The notes under the pieces were generated by a model. That model saw only the letters and a program-made list of their open reading frames with translations. It did no database searches and had not been told where the DNA came from. From Chitinophagales bacterium (GTDB lineage Bacteria > Bacteroidota > Bacteroidia > Chitinophagales > LD1): DNA of 64,000 bases. Where the stretch lies: the NCBI GenBank assembly GCA_026129525.1, contig JAHCHW010000003.1:84764-148763 (forward strand). Direction: 5' to 3'. Below, one piece after another: positions 50,761-60,380 of the stretch. Numbering within the stretch: position 1 is the stretch's first letter; the number at the start of each line of letters is the position of its first letter. The translations under genes were made by a program, and so were the position numbers.

Positions 50761-51942
50761 ATGATGACTACCAATCCTTTTACCAAAGAGCACGAACTGC
50801 TGCGCGAATCGTTTCGCCAGTTTGTTGATACCGAAATTAAACCCAACGTAAAGTATTGGGAAGACAATAAAATATGCGAGCGCGAAGTGTTTCGCAAAAT
50901 GGGTGAACAAGGCTTTTTCGGAGTAAGTTTTCCGGAAGAGTACGGAGGCAGCGGTATGGACATGTGGTCGGCAGTGGTTATAAGCGAAGAACTTTCTAAA
51001 GCCAATATTGGCGGCTTGGCAATGTCACTGTACGCACACACCTACTTGCCGCTTCCGGTAATAAACGCTTTGGGTACCGAAGCGCAAAAACTGGAATACT
51101 TAGTGCCTGCGTTAAAAGGCGAAAAAGTTGCCGCACTTGGCATTACCGAGCCAGGTGCCGGCTCCGATGTGGGCGGTATTAAAACAGTTGCAGAAGATAA
51201 AGGCGACCACTTTGTGGTAAACGGCTCAAAAATGTTTATTACCAATGGCACTATGGCCGACTTTATAGTGCTGGCAGTTCGCACAGGCGAGGGGCATACG
51301 CTTTCGCTACTGTTGTTCGATACCAAAACCCCCGGCTTTAGCGCCAACCCAGTGCACGATAAATTAGGTATGCATTCATCCGATACAGGGCAGTTATTTT
51401 TCGAAAACTGTATAGTACCAAAGAGTGCATTGCTTGGCGAAAAAGATTTCGGGTTTTATTACATAATGAGCAACTTTCAGGAAGAGCGCTTGATTGCTGC
51501 CGTAACCGGCACGGCTGCTGCCGACCACAGCCTGCAAAAAGCTAAACGCTACATGAAAGAGCGCGAAGCGTTTGGCAGACCCATTGCCAAGTTTCAGGTA
51601 TTACGCCACAAAATTGCCAAGATGGCTATTACGGTAGAAGCCTGCCGTTCGCTATCGTACCGTGCCGTGGCAGAGTACATTGAAAAGGGACCGGGTGCCT
51701 ACAAAATTATTTCTATAGCCAAGGCATACGTTTGCGAGGAATCGTTTAATGTAATTAACGAAGCACTGCAAATACATGGCGGCTGGGGGTATATGGAAGA
51801 TTACGGCATAGCCCGCTCGCTTCGCGACATTCGTCTTATGACGGTTGGGGCAGGCACCACCGAAATTATGCACGAAATAATCAGCAAAATTGAAATGGAC
51901 GAAGTGAAGCACGAAAAGCAACTGATTAAAGCAAGGGTGTAA
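50761..51942 (+). CDS. Acyl-CoA dehydrogenase
   Basis: From the ATG at 50761 the protein has 393 aa with the ACAD signatures: GFFGVSFPEEYGGSGMDMW (N-domain), GITEPGAGSDVGGI (central, FAD-binding), and EALQIHGGWGYMEDYGI plus RDIRLMTVGAGTTEIMHEII (C-domain, with the catalytic Glu in TTEIMHE). It oxidises acyl-CoA to enoyl-CoA using FAD and electron transfer flavoprotein. No fatty acid genes adjoin. The frame is open upstream to 50704. Confidence 0.94.
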   Translation: MMTTNPFTKEHELLRESFRQFVDTEIKPNVKYWEDNKICEREVFRKMGEQGFFGVSFPEEYGGSGMDMWSAVVISEELSKANIGGLAMSLYAHTYLPLPVINALGTEAQKLEYLVPALKGEKVAALGITEPGAGSDVGGIKTVAEDKGDHFVVNGSKMFITNGTMADFIVLAVRTGEGHTLSLLLFDTKTPGFSANPVHDKLGMHSSDTGQLFFENCIVPKSALLGEKDFGFYYIMSNFQEERLIAAVTGTAAADHSLQKAKRYMKEREAFGRPIAKFQVLRHKIAKMAITVEACRSLSYRAVAEYIEKGPGAYKIISIAKAYVCEESFNVINEALQIHGGWGYMEDYGIARSLRDIRLMTVGAGTTEIMHEIISKIEMDEVKHEKQLIKARV

Positions 51943-51973
51943 CGGTTGGTTGTTGAGTGTGTTTTACGGCTTG

Positions 51974-52399
51974 CTAACGCAGGTAACTGTTCGCTTTGTC
52001 GGCATGATATGACATTACAAAATGGTTGTCGGTAGTTTGGTATAAACTGTACAACACTCTGCTAAGAGTTGTTTCGTGGGTAGTTTTTAGCAAAACATGG
52101 GTTGCGCCCAGTAATTTCGCCTGCTTAAAATCATCAGTATTTACATTGATTACATATACTATTACTTCGGTATTGCTTAATCTTGGAATGGAGCGGATGA
52201 AACGGAGTAATTCAGGATTCCATTCAATAAAAATATAGTCGGGGTTAAAGTTAGTATCGTTCAGCAGCCTGTCCTTCGCTTGTTCTATACTGCGGGGAAT
52301 AATGTTCTCGTACTTCAAACCGGTTTCACGAATAGAGTCCACGAGTAAATCCAGTTCATCTTGATCCTCAATAATGAGGAAGTTTACATTCGGTTTCAT
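51974..52399 (-). CDS. Degenerate response-regulator receiver domain protein
   Basis: The 141-aa protein is a stand-alone receiver fold: an acidic pocket EDQDELDLL (E11, D12), the phosphorylation strand NPDYIFIEWNPEL, where the usual Asp is Glu (E59), and a conserved Lys in HVLLKTTHE. The Thr/Ser of the fourth strand is also missing (VIVYVINVN). Glu at the acceptor position mimics phosphorylated Asp, so this may be constitutively active or a non-phosphorylated docking protein. No kinase or output domain is adjacent. Confidence 0.7.
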   Translation of the reverse strand: MKPNVNFLIIEDQDELDLLVDSIRETGLKYENIIPRSIEQAKDRLLNDTNFNPDYIFIEWNPELLRFIRSIPRLSNTEVIVYVINVNTDDFKQAKLLGATHVLLKTTHETTLSRVLYSLYQTTDNHFVMSYHADKANSYLR

Positions 52400-52520
52400 G
52401 ACTTTGAATTTTATGGTTTTACATCACAAAATTAACGCAAAATTTCCGAGATAGGCAAGTGGGATGTGGGCTTATCCTAAACGACTGAGAATAAGAACAC
52501 AAAAACAAAGTGTGCTCTGT

Positions 52521-53861
52521 TTATTCTTCCGTTATCGTAGCATTCAAGGCCTGCAACATGCCTTCGGCTTTCAGGCGCATTTCGCGGTATTCGCTTTCGG
52601 CATCCGAATCGAAAGTTATAGCACCACCTACCGGCACAGAAACATAGTTGGAAGTAGCGTTGTAGATAATGCTCCTTATTACCACATTAAAATCAAAATT
52701 GCCATTGGCAGTAATGTACCCCACCGAGCCGCTGAACAAACCCCGCCTGAAGTTTTCGTAGCGGTCAATGTTTTTCATTACTTCAATTTTAGGAGCGCCC
52801 GTCATACTGCCCATAGGGAAAGCGTGTTTAATGGCAGCTATGTCATCACCCCCTTCCAACTCGGCAGTAACGGTTGAAATCATCTGGTTAACGGCAGCAA
52901 ACTCGTAAATGCCGAACAACTCTTCTACCTGCACGGTGCCCGGTTTGGCGCTTCGGGCAAGGTCGTTGCGAACAAGGTCAACAATCATCACGTTTTCTGC
53001 GCGCTCTTTTTCATCGGCTTTCAGTTGTTGTTTCAGTTGTTCGTTCTCTGCTTCAGTTACTCCTTTGCGGATAGTTCCTTTAATGGGTTGCGAAATAATT
53101 TGGCTGCCTTCTTTCTTTAAAAAGCGTTCAGGGCTGGCGCACAATAAATAGTTATGATGCAGTTTAAAAAATGTGCTAAAAGGGGCGCGCGCTTTTTCAT
53201 TCAACCGAAAAAAGACATCCAGAGGGTTAATGGTAACTCCTTCTCCGTAAAATTCGTTGCAGTAATTAAGTTCGTAATAATCGCCACTGGCAATTTGCAG
53301 TTTAATCTGCTCCACATTTTTGCGATAATCTTCCTTTGTTGTTCCGGCACGCAGTTGTAGCGGGTTTGCAACAGTATGTTTTAACGGTAAGCGCTGTATA
53401 AGTTCAATCAGTTCGAATGTTTCGGGGTAATTTCGGTTTACGGTCAACTTACCGTTTTTAAATTGGAGTATGTAGCGTGGTTTAAAGAAGTAGAGTTCAG
53501 GGAAGTCGAACTTAGCAGTATGGCGGCTGCTTAGTTTTTCAATTTTATTTTTTAAGTCGTAGCTGAAGAATCCGAAAATATCGGTATTGCACTTTTGCTG
53601 AAATGCGTGCAGTTGTTCAAAAGGGGGGGCGTTACCCATTGTATGGTTGGATAGAACATCAACCACGGGCAAGGCTTTTTCTCCAGATGTTATTTCATCG
53701 GCAGCATCAACTGCCAGTACCCAATCTTTGGTGTGGTATTTATCTTCGGTATAAGCATTACTATCGAGCAAACAAACCACAGCAAAATGATTTGCCCAGT
53801 GCAATGCCTTGCGCTTAAACAATTCAACATCGGCAACAGTAACGGTGGTTGTTTCAGCCAT
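52521..53861 (-). CDS. pabB: Aminodeoxychorismate synthase component I (PabB-like)
   Basis: The 446-aa chorismate-binding enzyme has the C-terminal catalytic domain with QPIKGTIRKG; the PIKGT lysine is the nucleophile characteristic of PabB, while TrpE has PIAGT. Further signatures are ENVMIVDLVRNDLARSAKPG, AFPMGSMTGAPK, and the N-terminal variable domain. With a glutaminase partner (PabA) it makes 4-amino-4-deoxychorismate for folate. No pabA or pabC is in the window. Confidence 0.88.
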   Translation of the reverse strand: MAETTTVTVADVELFKRKALHWANHFAVVCLLDSNAYTEDKYHTKDWVLAVDAADEITSGEKALPVVDVLSNHTMGNAPPFEQLHAFQQKCNTDIFGFFSYDLKNKIEKLSSRHTAKFDFPELYFFKPRYILQFKNGKLTVNRNYPETFELIELIQRLPLKHTVANPLQLRAGTTKEDYRKNVEQIKLQIASGDYYELNYCNEFYGEGVTINPLDVFFRLNEKARAPFSTFFKLHHNYLLCASPERFLKKEGSQIISQPIKGTIRKGVTEAENEQLKQQLKADEKERAENVMIVDLVRNDLARSAKPGTVQVEELFGIYEFAAVNQMISTVTAELEGGDDIAAIKHAFPMGSMTGAPKIEVMKNIDRYENFRRGLFSGSVGYITANGNFDFNVVIRSIIYNATSNYVSVPVGGAITFDSDAESEYREMRLKAEGMLQALNATITEE

Positions 53862-53897
53862 TTTGTGCTAAAATGCAGCATTTAAAAATGGGGAATA

Positions 53898-56693
53898 TTA
53901 CTTCTTAAAATACCGCAAATTGTAAGTAACCGTAAGCAATAAATAGCGCCTCAATACCTGATTGCGTGAATCTTCCACATACGTTTCGGTTACCGTTCGG
54001 CTTATGCCGTTGTTTTGGTTCAGCATATCGTATACGCCAAACTTCAGTTCAAGCGATTTATCTTTCAAAAATTTGTAAGCCAATTCGGCATTCCACAATA
54101 CATAATTTTGGTTAAACCCTTGGGCAATGCCGGTAAACAAAACATTTTGTATAGTGGTGTTAAACACAAATCCTTTCCAGAAATTCCAGTTTAGTTTGCC
54201 GCTGGCAGTATGATTAAAGTAATTGTTGTTGCTCCCCTTTTGCAGTGTGTTTCGCACCACATTGTAGTTACCTGAATACGAAATAGTAAAATCTAATTTT
54301 TCGCTTATGTTGCTGCTTAGTGTAAAGCCTGCATTAATGTTGTAGGTGTTTGAAAGGTTTTTGAGGTTATTGATAAGCCCCGGGGTAAGCGTGTAGCTAA
54401 CTCCTGCATTCAAATTTAAATTGCTTTTAAGTTTTGTAAGCGGTTGCGCGTAGGTAAAAAAACTGTTTACCATAAGGTTGCCGTTTATGTTAACGGGAAC
54501 GGTGTATTGCGAGCCGGAGCGCAGCAATACGTTGCCGTTAAGCAAGGTGTCCTTAATGGCAATTATAGTAGCGTTGGCAATATGATTTTGCGTATAGCTA
54601 CCCGATACAAAAGCAAAAAATGATTGAGATGTTTTAGCATTGGTAATGCCGTAGCGCATCATCAAGAAGTGGTTAAAATTCTGTTTAAGGTCGGGATTGC
54701 CTGAGCGCAGTTGCAACGGATTGCTGTTATCAATTACACTTTGCAACTGGCTAATGGTAGGAACAGTAGTAGCGGTACGGTAAAATATTCGCAGATTACT
54801 GGTTTGCGAAAACTTATAGTTGAACATTGCCACAGGCAGTGCATTCTTAAAATTCTTTTTGGTGGTGGCGGCAAAAGGAAAAATCTGCTCACCCGTTAGT
54901 ATGGCATACTCCAGATTCATTCCAATCATGGCAGTAATTTTTTCGGTGTTTATCCGATAGCGAATGCCTGCGCGTTGTGCCATGTAATTGTATTCGTAAT
55001 TGTTGGTGAGCAGTGTATCGGTTAAGGTGTACGTTTCTGAAAGTGTATCGAAGCGTGCCGTAGCTACATCGTTGCGATTTTGCGAGTAGGAGGGTTGATA
55101 ACTGAATTCAAGATTTCCTATATCGGCCACAGGCTCGGTAAATGCAATATTTGCCGAGGCGGAATAACCTGAATTATCAGTAATAGATTGTTGATTTAAC
55201 TCCACCGAATCTTGCTGAAACGAAAATACATTCAGCGAAGTTTGCAGTGCCTCACCCTTTTTTGCGTTTCCTGCTCCGGCTAAGTTGATGGAGATGGTTC
55301 TCCCTGTTCGTTTGAATTTGTGTAGATAAAGCAAGTCGCCCGAAAGGTTATAGCCTTTGGTGAAAGAATTGTAAGCGCTTTGTGTGCTGCTTTGCAGGAT
55401 ATTTTCGCTTTGGTAGGTAAAGCCGCTTAAACTACTGTTTTGGGTATTGTCCTGCCAACTGAACTTAGGTGTAAAAATGAGGGAGTTGTTGGTATCAATC
55501 GTGTATTCCAATCGGAAATTTACACGGTGATTAAGATTGCGTGAAGAAGATGGAGAACTTTGGTTGTAAACAAGATTACTGTCCGATTGATTAAAGTACT
55601 TGCGCGATAGCTCGTTTAGATTAGAGGTTGCTCCCATGTTAAAAAAATAACTGCCGGTTACTTTTACTTTCTTTCCCCACGAGTCGGTGTAATTAAACCC
55701 TGTTGAGTGGGTTGTGGAAATTCCATTTTGCGCGCCTACCATAAAATCACCCATTCCCTGATTGCGAAATCCACCGCCCCCTCTTCCATGGGGGCTTCCG
55801 CCTCCGCGTTGTTGCCCACCGCCACCGGTAACACCCAGTAAATCCTGCATCGAAAAATTTTGCGCGTTGGTATTGTTCGACATGCCGAGAATAGAAAGGC
55901 GCAAATCATCTTTAAAGTAATTCAGCGTTAAACCTGCTGAATAACGGCTATCGGTTAAGTAGCCGTAGCCTGCATAAAACTTACCGAACAAACCGTTGTT
56001 TCTTCCTTTTTTGGTTACAATATTCAGTGCCTTTTGCGAGTTGCCGTCATCTGTCTTGGTAAACTGCGCCTGATCGCTCATGCGGTCAAACACCTGCACT
56101 TTGTCAATAATTTCTGCCGGAAGATTTTTAAGTGCCATGTTGGCATCATCGCCAAAAAACTCTTTGCCGTCCACCAGCACCTTTTTTACTTCTTCGCCTT
56201 GTGCTTTCACGGTTCCGTTTTCGGTAGTAATACCGGGCATTTTCTTAATCAGATCTTCGGCAGTGGCATCGGGGTTTACTTTATAAGCTCCGGCATTGTA
56301 TTCGGTAGTATCGCCTTTTTGCGTAACCCGTGTTTGGGTTTCCACCACTTCCACATCTTTCAGCATAGTGGCATTTACTTCAGCTTTGATAACCCCAAGG
56401 TCGGCATCTTTGTTTTCAATACTTACCGTTTGTTGTAAGGTGATGTATCCTATAAAAGAAACACGCAGAACGTAGTTCCCGTTTTTTAATCCGGCTATCG
56501 TAAACTTTCCATCGGCATCGGTAAGTGCTGCCGCTTTGGTTAAAGTATCGTTTACAGGGAAAGCTACAACCGTGGCGTTGGGAAGAGGAGTTTGGTCTTT
56601 GCTATCCTGAACCGTTCCTTTTATGCTGAATGATTGAGCCGCAACTTGTAAGCAAAACAGGGGAGCGAGTAGTAAACAGAAAAATCGTAGCAT
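53898..56693 (-). CDS. Outer-membrane beta-barrel protein, TonB-receptor-like (OMP_b-brl_3)
   Basis: Starting at 56693 the protein has 931 aa: a signal peptide (1-20), a carboxypeptidase-regulatory-like domain (about 22-105, GTVQDSKDQTPLPNATVVA), a plug-like domain (about 120-230, PGITTENGTVKAQGEEVKKV and VDGKEFFGDDANMALKNLP), and a large beta barrel. A Gly/Arg/Gln-rich low-complexity segment (about residues 300-330, GGGGQQRGGGSPHGRGG-type) interrupts the barrel region. Similar proteins of Bacteroidota lack a TonB box and their transported ligand is mostly unknown. The C-terminus ends in NLRYFKK, an outer-membrane insertion signal. Confidence 0.85.
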   Translation of the reverse strand: MLRFFCLLLAPLFCLQVAAQSFSIKGTVQDSKDQTPLPNATVVAFPVNDTLTKAAALTDADGKFTIAGLKNGNYVLRVSFIGYITLQQTVSIENKDADLGVIKAEVNATMLKDVEVVETQTRVTQKGDTTEYNAGAYKVNPDATAEDLIKKMPGITTENGTVKAQGEEVKKVLVDGKEFFGDDANMALKNLPAEIIDKVQVFDRMSDQAQFTKTDDGNSQKALNIVTKKGRNNGLFGKFYAGYGYLTDSRYSAGLTLNYFKDDLRLSILGMSNNTNAQNFSMQDLLGVTGGGGQQRGGGSPHGRGGGGFRNQGMGDFMVGAQNGISTTHSTGFNYTDSWGKKVKVTGSYFFNMGATSNLNELSRKYFNQSDSNLVYNQSSPSSSRNLNHRVNFRLEYTIDTNNSLIFTPKFSWQDNTQNSSLSGFTYQSENILQSSTQSAYNSFTKGYNLSGDLLYLHKFKRTGRTISINLAGAGNAKKGEALQTSLNVFSFQQDSVELNQQSITDNSGYSASANIAFTEPVADIGNLEFSYQPSYSQNRNDVATARFDTLSETYTLTDTLLTNNYEYNYMAQRAGIRYRINTEKITAMIGMNLEYAILTGEQIFPFAATTKKNFKNALPVAMFNYKFSQTSNLRIFYRTATTVPTISQLQSVIDNSNPLQLRSGNPDLKQNFNHFLMMRYGITNAKTSQSFFAFVSGSYTQNHIANATIIAIKDTLLNGNVLLRSGSQYTVPVNINGNLMVNSFFTYAQPLTKLKSNLNLNAGVSYTLTPGLINNLKNLSNTYNINAGFTLSSNISEKLDFTISYSGNYNVVRNTLQKGSNNNYFNHTASGKLNWNFWKGFVFNTTIQNVLFTGIAQGFNQNYVLWNAELAYKFLKDKSLELKFGVYDMLNQNNGISRTVTETYVEDSRNQVLRRYLLLTVTYNLRYFKK

Positions 56694-56845
56694 AGATATT
56701 TTTAGCCTTTCAGTAGAACAATGATGCGTTTTGTTCGACAAGGCATAACAAAGAAAGTTAAACATTCAGTTAAAGAAAGTAGAGAGGGAAGATTTCGGAA
56801 AGATTGTGATTTGCCGATAAGTAAGCAACTAAAGGGAAAAATTTG

Positions 56846-56919
56846 GGTGGCTGATGGGGTTCGAACCCACGACCAACGGAACCACAATCCGCTACTCTAA
56901 CCAACTGAGCTACAGCCAC
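56846..56919 (-). tRNA. tRNA-His (GTG)
   Basis: On the minus strand: acceptor stem GTGGCTG/CAGCCAC, D-arm with AGCTCAGTTGGTTAGA, anticodon loop TTGTGGT (anticodon GTG), T-arm GGGTTCGAACCCC and discriminator C73. The base before the acceptor is G, the encoded G-1 that is diagnostic for tRNA-His (it would extend the gene to 56920). CCA is not encoded. Confidence 0.96.
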
Positions 56920-57047
56920 CGTTTTGGAGGTCGCAAAAATAATCAAGCGCATCAAAATTCCGAACTGTTTTTCCGAAATCGGTAAAATTGGTTGCCGTTC
57001 GCTTAAAAATTGTGTTGGTTTGCCGCGCTTAACTCAAAGTATAAATT

Positions 57048-58016
57048 ATGCAAACCGGCATTACGCTCAACGGCTTTTTAACATCGAAAACCAACATCGA
57101 ACTTTCCAAAGTAATTATATCGCTTGCCGAAGGCTGCAAGCAAATTGCCCGGTTGGTAAGCAATGCCGGGCTGAGCGGTGTAACCGGCACCACCGGCACT
57201 ACTAATGTGCAGGGAGAAACCGTGCAAAAGTTAGATGACCTTTCCAATAAAATACTGATGGATTACTTGCGAGCCAGCGAAACCTGTGCAGGTTATCTGT
57301 CAGAAGAAAACGAAGACATTGTTACGTTGAACCAAAGCGGCAAATACACTATTGCTGTTGACCCGCTTGATGGTTCTTCGAATATTGATGTAGCCGCACC
57401 CATAGGCACTATATTTTGCATTAACGAGCGACTTTCGTCTGCCGGCAATGTAACCGATGCCGATTTTTTACAGCAAGGAACAGCCGCAAAAGCAGCGGGT
57501 TATTTTGTTTACGGCAGTTCAACTATTCTTGTAATGAGCACGGGCAATGGTGTTTTCGGATTTACATTAAATACCGATAACTACGAGTTTTATCTTTCGC
57601 ACAGCGATGTTACAACACCTGCCTCAGGCAAAATTTACTCCATCAATCAGGGAAACGCTGCTAAATTCGATGATAAGGTTGCGGCATTTCTTAATTACTG
57701 TACGACTGTTGACAAAGAAACTTCGCGCCCGTATTCGCTGCGCTACATTGGCTCTATGGTGGGCGACTTACATCGCAACTTGCTGAAAGGTGGCATATTT
57801 ATTTATCCGGCAAACAAAGGGGAAACAAAAGGCAAACTGCGCTTGCTTTATGAATGTATTCCTATGGCGTTTGTTATAGAAAATGCCGGAGGCACTGCCA
57901 CTAACGGCAAGCAACGCATTCTTGAACTGCAACCGGTTGAATTGCACGAGCGTACCGCCATTTTTATAGGCTCGGCAAACATGGTGGCTAAAGCGCAGGA
58001 GTTTTTAAACAACTAA
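57048..58016 (+). CDS. fbp: Fructose-1,6-bisphosphatase class I
   Basis: The 322-aa enzyme hydrolyses fructose-1,6-bisphosphate in gluconeogenesis. Its signatures are TGTTNVQGETVQKLD (after residue 45), the metal-binding Glu in YLSEENEDI, the DPLDGSSNIDV motif (about residue 105), and the substrate region YSLRYIGSMVGDLHRNLLKG with the Lys-rich GETKGKLRLLYECIPMAFV. All catalytic residues are present. It begins the plus-strand run fbp-porQ-lipoprotein. Confidence 0.96.
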   Translation: MQTGITLNGFLTSKTNIELSKVIISLAEGCKQIARLVSNAGLSGVTGTTGTTNVQGETVQKLDDLSNKILMDYLRASETCAGYLSEENEDIVTLNQSGKYTIAVDPLDGSSNIDVAAPIGTIFCINERLSSAGNVTDADFLQQGTAAKAAGYFVYGSSTILVMSTGNGVFGFTLNTDNYEFYLSHSDVTTPASGKIYSINQGNAAKFDDKVAAFLNYCTTVDKETSRPYSLRYIGSMVGDLHRNLLKGGIFIYPANKGETKGKLRLLYECIPMAFVIENAGGTATNGKQRILELQPVELHERTAIFIGSANMVAKAQEFLNN

Positions 58017-58081
58017 CCGGAATACAACCGGAAAATAATCTGCAAGCATTTGCGTTTATTAGCATCAAAATTGAAAACAGG

Positions 58082-59155
58082 TTGAAATCCAACATCATCC
58101 TTGCGTTTATTCTGCTTACCGCCCAATTACTAACGGCACAAATAGGAGGTGAAAATACCTACGAGTTTCTTAACCTTTCGCCCGATGCACGTATTACGGC
58201 TTTGGGCGGTACAAACATTTCGATATATGACCACGACTTAAATACTCAATTAGCCAATCCCGCATCGCTTAACCGAAAAATGAACGGGCAGGCGGCTTTC
58301 AGTACAGTGGTTTACCCCGGAGGAATCAATTTTGGAAATGTGAGTTATGGCAGACGCTTTAAAGTGCCGGGCGTTTTCGGCTTTGGTTTACAATATATTG
58401 CGTATGGCAGATTCAAAGAAACCGATGAAGCCGCGAATGTAATTGGCAATTTCAGTGCGGGCGAAATGGCAGTGTATGCCGGTTATGCCTATCAGTTTGG
58501 CAAGTTGTTTTCGGTGGGAGCTAACGGCAAATTTATTTACTCGCAGTTGGGGCAGTTTAGTTCGGTGGGTATGGCTACCGATTTAGCATTTACCGTTAAC
58601 GACACAGCTCATTTAGTAACGGCTTCTATTGTTGCAAAAAATATTGGCGGACAGCTAAAGCCTTATACAAAGGGCAACCGCGAACCGCTGCCCTTTGATT
58701 TGCAGGCGGGGCTTTCATTTGGCTTTAAAGGAGTGCCATTCCGCATTCATACCACCTTCCATAATCTTTATCGCTGGGATATACGCTACAACAATCCTGC
58801 CGACCAAACAAACCAAAACCTGTTTGCCGATTCGAGCGAAAGCAAAAAGAAATACATTGGCGATAAACTGATGCGGCATGTAATACTCGGTGTTGAGTTC
58901 AACATTAAAGGAATAGTTCGGTTAGCGGTGGCATACAATCACCTACGTCAGCAAGAACTAAAACTTGCAACACGCAGAGGTGTGCCGGGGCTTTCGTTTG
59001 GCTTAGGAATGCGCGTAAGGCAGTTTGATTTCAGTTACGGATTTCAACCGATGGCACAAGGGCAAGTGATGAACCATTTTACTATTACCATTTATACGCA
59101 GGGCTTTGTAAAACGAAAAGCCGTGCCTAAGGAAACTTCTCCATCCTCTATGTAA
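58082..59155 (+). CDS. porQ: Type IX secretion system protein PorQ
   Basis: The 357-aa outer-membrane protein matches PorQ: a signal peptide (1-19), then the family start GGENTYEFLNLSPDARITALGG, repeated barrel strands and the C-terminal SFGLGMRVRQFDFSYGF. PorQ belongs to the T9SS attachment complex with PorU, PorV and PorZ. The start is a TTG (58082-58084), since no ATG precedes the signal peptide. The stop overlaps the next start by 1 nt. The two T9SS-tagged proteins in this window would depend on this machinery. Confidence 0.9.
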   Translation: MKSNIILAFILLTAQLLTAQIGGENTYEFLNLSPDARITALGGTNISIYDHDLNTQLANPASLNRKMNGQAAFSTVVYPGGINFGNVSYGRRFKVPGVFGFGLQYIAYGRFKETDEAANVIGNFSAGEMAVYAGYAYQFGKLFSVGANGKFIYSQLGQFSSVGMATDLAFTVNDTAHLVTASIVAKNIGGQLKPYTKGNREPLPFDLQAGLSFGFKGVPFRIHTTFHNLYRWDIRYNNPADQTNQNLFADSSESKKKYIGDKLMRHVILGVEFNIKGIVRLAVAYNHLRQQELKLATRRGVPGLSFGLGMRVRQFDFSYGFQPMAQGQVMNHFTITIYTQGFVKRKAVPKETSPSSM

Positions 59156-59667
59156 TGAAAGCGCTGCCTGCCTTTCTTTTTTTCGTAATTGCTTCAGTTG
59201 CTTCATGCAAAAAGGAAAAGGCGGTGTTGTATGATTTTTCGAAATACACGGCAACAGATATTAGTGGCACAATCGTAAGTATTGATTCGACCGACTGGGC
59301 GTATGACGCAACATGGACAACTGCCGAACTAAAGTTGCTTACTTTTAAGGATACCATTAAAGTTTCGGATTCCACTTACGGTTATGTTCAGTTATCACCA
59401 GCCACTCCCAACCCAACTTCGGGCGTATTTATAATTGGATCCGATACTGAAAAAGAATGTAAAATGAAGGCTGTGTTTGTGAATGAGCAGTTGAACATTC
59501 TGCATTACCTCAGCAAGAAATTTACAGGAGGCCCCATACTTACTGCCTACGACCTTAGTGTCCATACAGCATTTCGCAAAGGGAATTGCTACCGCATGTA
59601 TTATGGGTTCTTCAATGCCAAAGACTCACTCTTTTATAAAGGGCATGGAGATATTCGAATAGAGTAA
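59155..59667 (+). CDS. Hypothetical lipoprotein
   Basis: The 170-aa protein begins with a lipoprotein signal peptide; ASVASC at residues 13-18 is a lipobox with Cys18 as lipidation site. The mature part is a small beta-rich domain with two further cysteines (KECKMK, GNCYRM) that could pair. It is translationally coupled to porQ (TAATG), so a function near the T9SS or outer membrane is plausible but unproved. Confidence 0.75.
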   Translation: MKALPAFLFFVIASVASCKKEKAVLYDFSKYTATDISGTIVSIDSTDWAYDATWTTAELKLLTFKDTIKVSDSTYGYVQLSPATPNPTSGVFIIGSDTEKECKMKAVFVNEQLNILHYLSKKFTGGPILTAYDLSVHTAFRKGNCYRMYYGFFNAKDSLFYKGHGDIRIE

Positions 59668-59701
59668 ACTTATAGCACAGTAAATCTGCGAATAGTTACA
59701 A

Positions 59702-60379
59702 CTACCTTAAATCGGTAATCTTCACCCCCGGGTGTTTCGATGCATCAAACACAAACGAATCGGCTGTAGTGGCGGTGTTGAATGTTTGTTTGGTTAGCAT
59801 ATACACATAGCGCATACCGCTTTTCTGGTAAATTTTTGTTTCAACTATTTGTAATGTAGCTTCATCTATTGCTACATCTATTTTAAAGTACGAAACCTTT
59901 TTGTTGGAAGGACTTATCTCTACTACCGTTACTTGTTTTCCTGCAATCGTTTTCTTTTCCTTTAGCTGATAGCTGTAGCCATCGGTGTAAAACGTAAAAA
60001 TTTTAGTGGGCGAAAGTATATCATCACTTTCTTCAAAATAGTTTACCTGCACTTCGTTGCTTAGCGGTATGTATGTCCATACATTTTTGCCGTCACAAAC
60101 AATCTGCTGCCCCTTTATGGTAAGATTAAACTTATTCCCCTCCAGCAATATTTTTCCCGAAAGGGTATCAGTCAGTTTTTTTTCGTTGTCCTCGGGCTTC
60201 ACCTTGGGCTTTTGCACCACCAACTTAAATGTAGAGGAAATGTTTTTGTAACTCTTATACTTCTCGCTCACCTTTTGCAGTAGTGCAGCTGCATCAGGGT
60301 CGTTGTAGCTTGAAGCCGGATTTTGAGCTAAAGCAAAAAGTGTTGAAAACAGCACCAATAAACAAACAGAAAAACGCAT
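59702..60379 (-). CDS. lolA: Outer-membrane lipoprotein carrier protein LolA-like
   Basis: LolA shuttles lipoproteins across the periplasm. The 225-aa protein has a signal peptide (1-18), the family start DAAALLQKVSEKYKSYKNI, and the unclosed beta-barrel pattern with GKILLEGNKFNL and WTYIPLSNEVQV and a terminal DASKHPGVKITDLR. The divergent family in Bacteroidota is usually called LolA/LolB-like. It directly follows ftsK on the same strand (1 bp gap), a common Bacteroidota arrangement, and both are probably cotranscribed. Confidence 0.88.
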   Translation of the reverse strand: MRFSVCLLVLFSTLFALAQNPASSYNDPDAAALLQKVSEKYKSYKNISSTFKLVVQKPKVKPEDNEKKLTDTLSGKILLEGNKFNLTIKGQQIVCDGKNVWTYIPLSNEVQVNYFEESDDILSPTKIFTFYTDGYSYQLKEKKTIAGKQVTVVEISPSNKKVSYFKIDVAIDEATLQIVETKIYQKSGMRYVYMLTKQTFNTATTADSFVFDASKHPGVKITDLR

Positions 60380-60380
60380 A

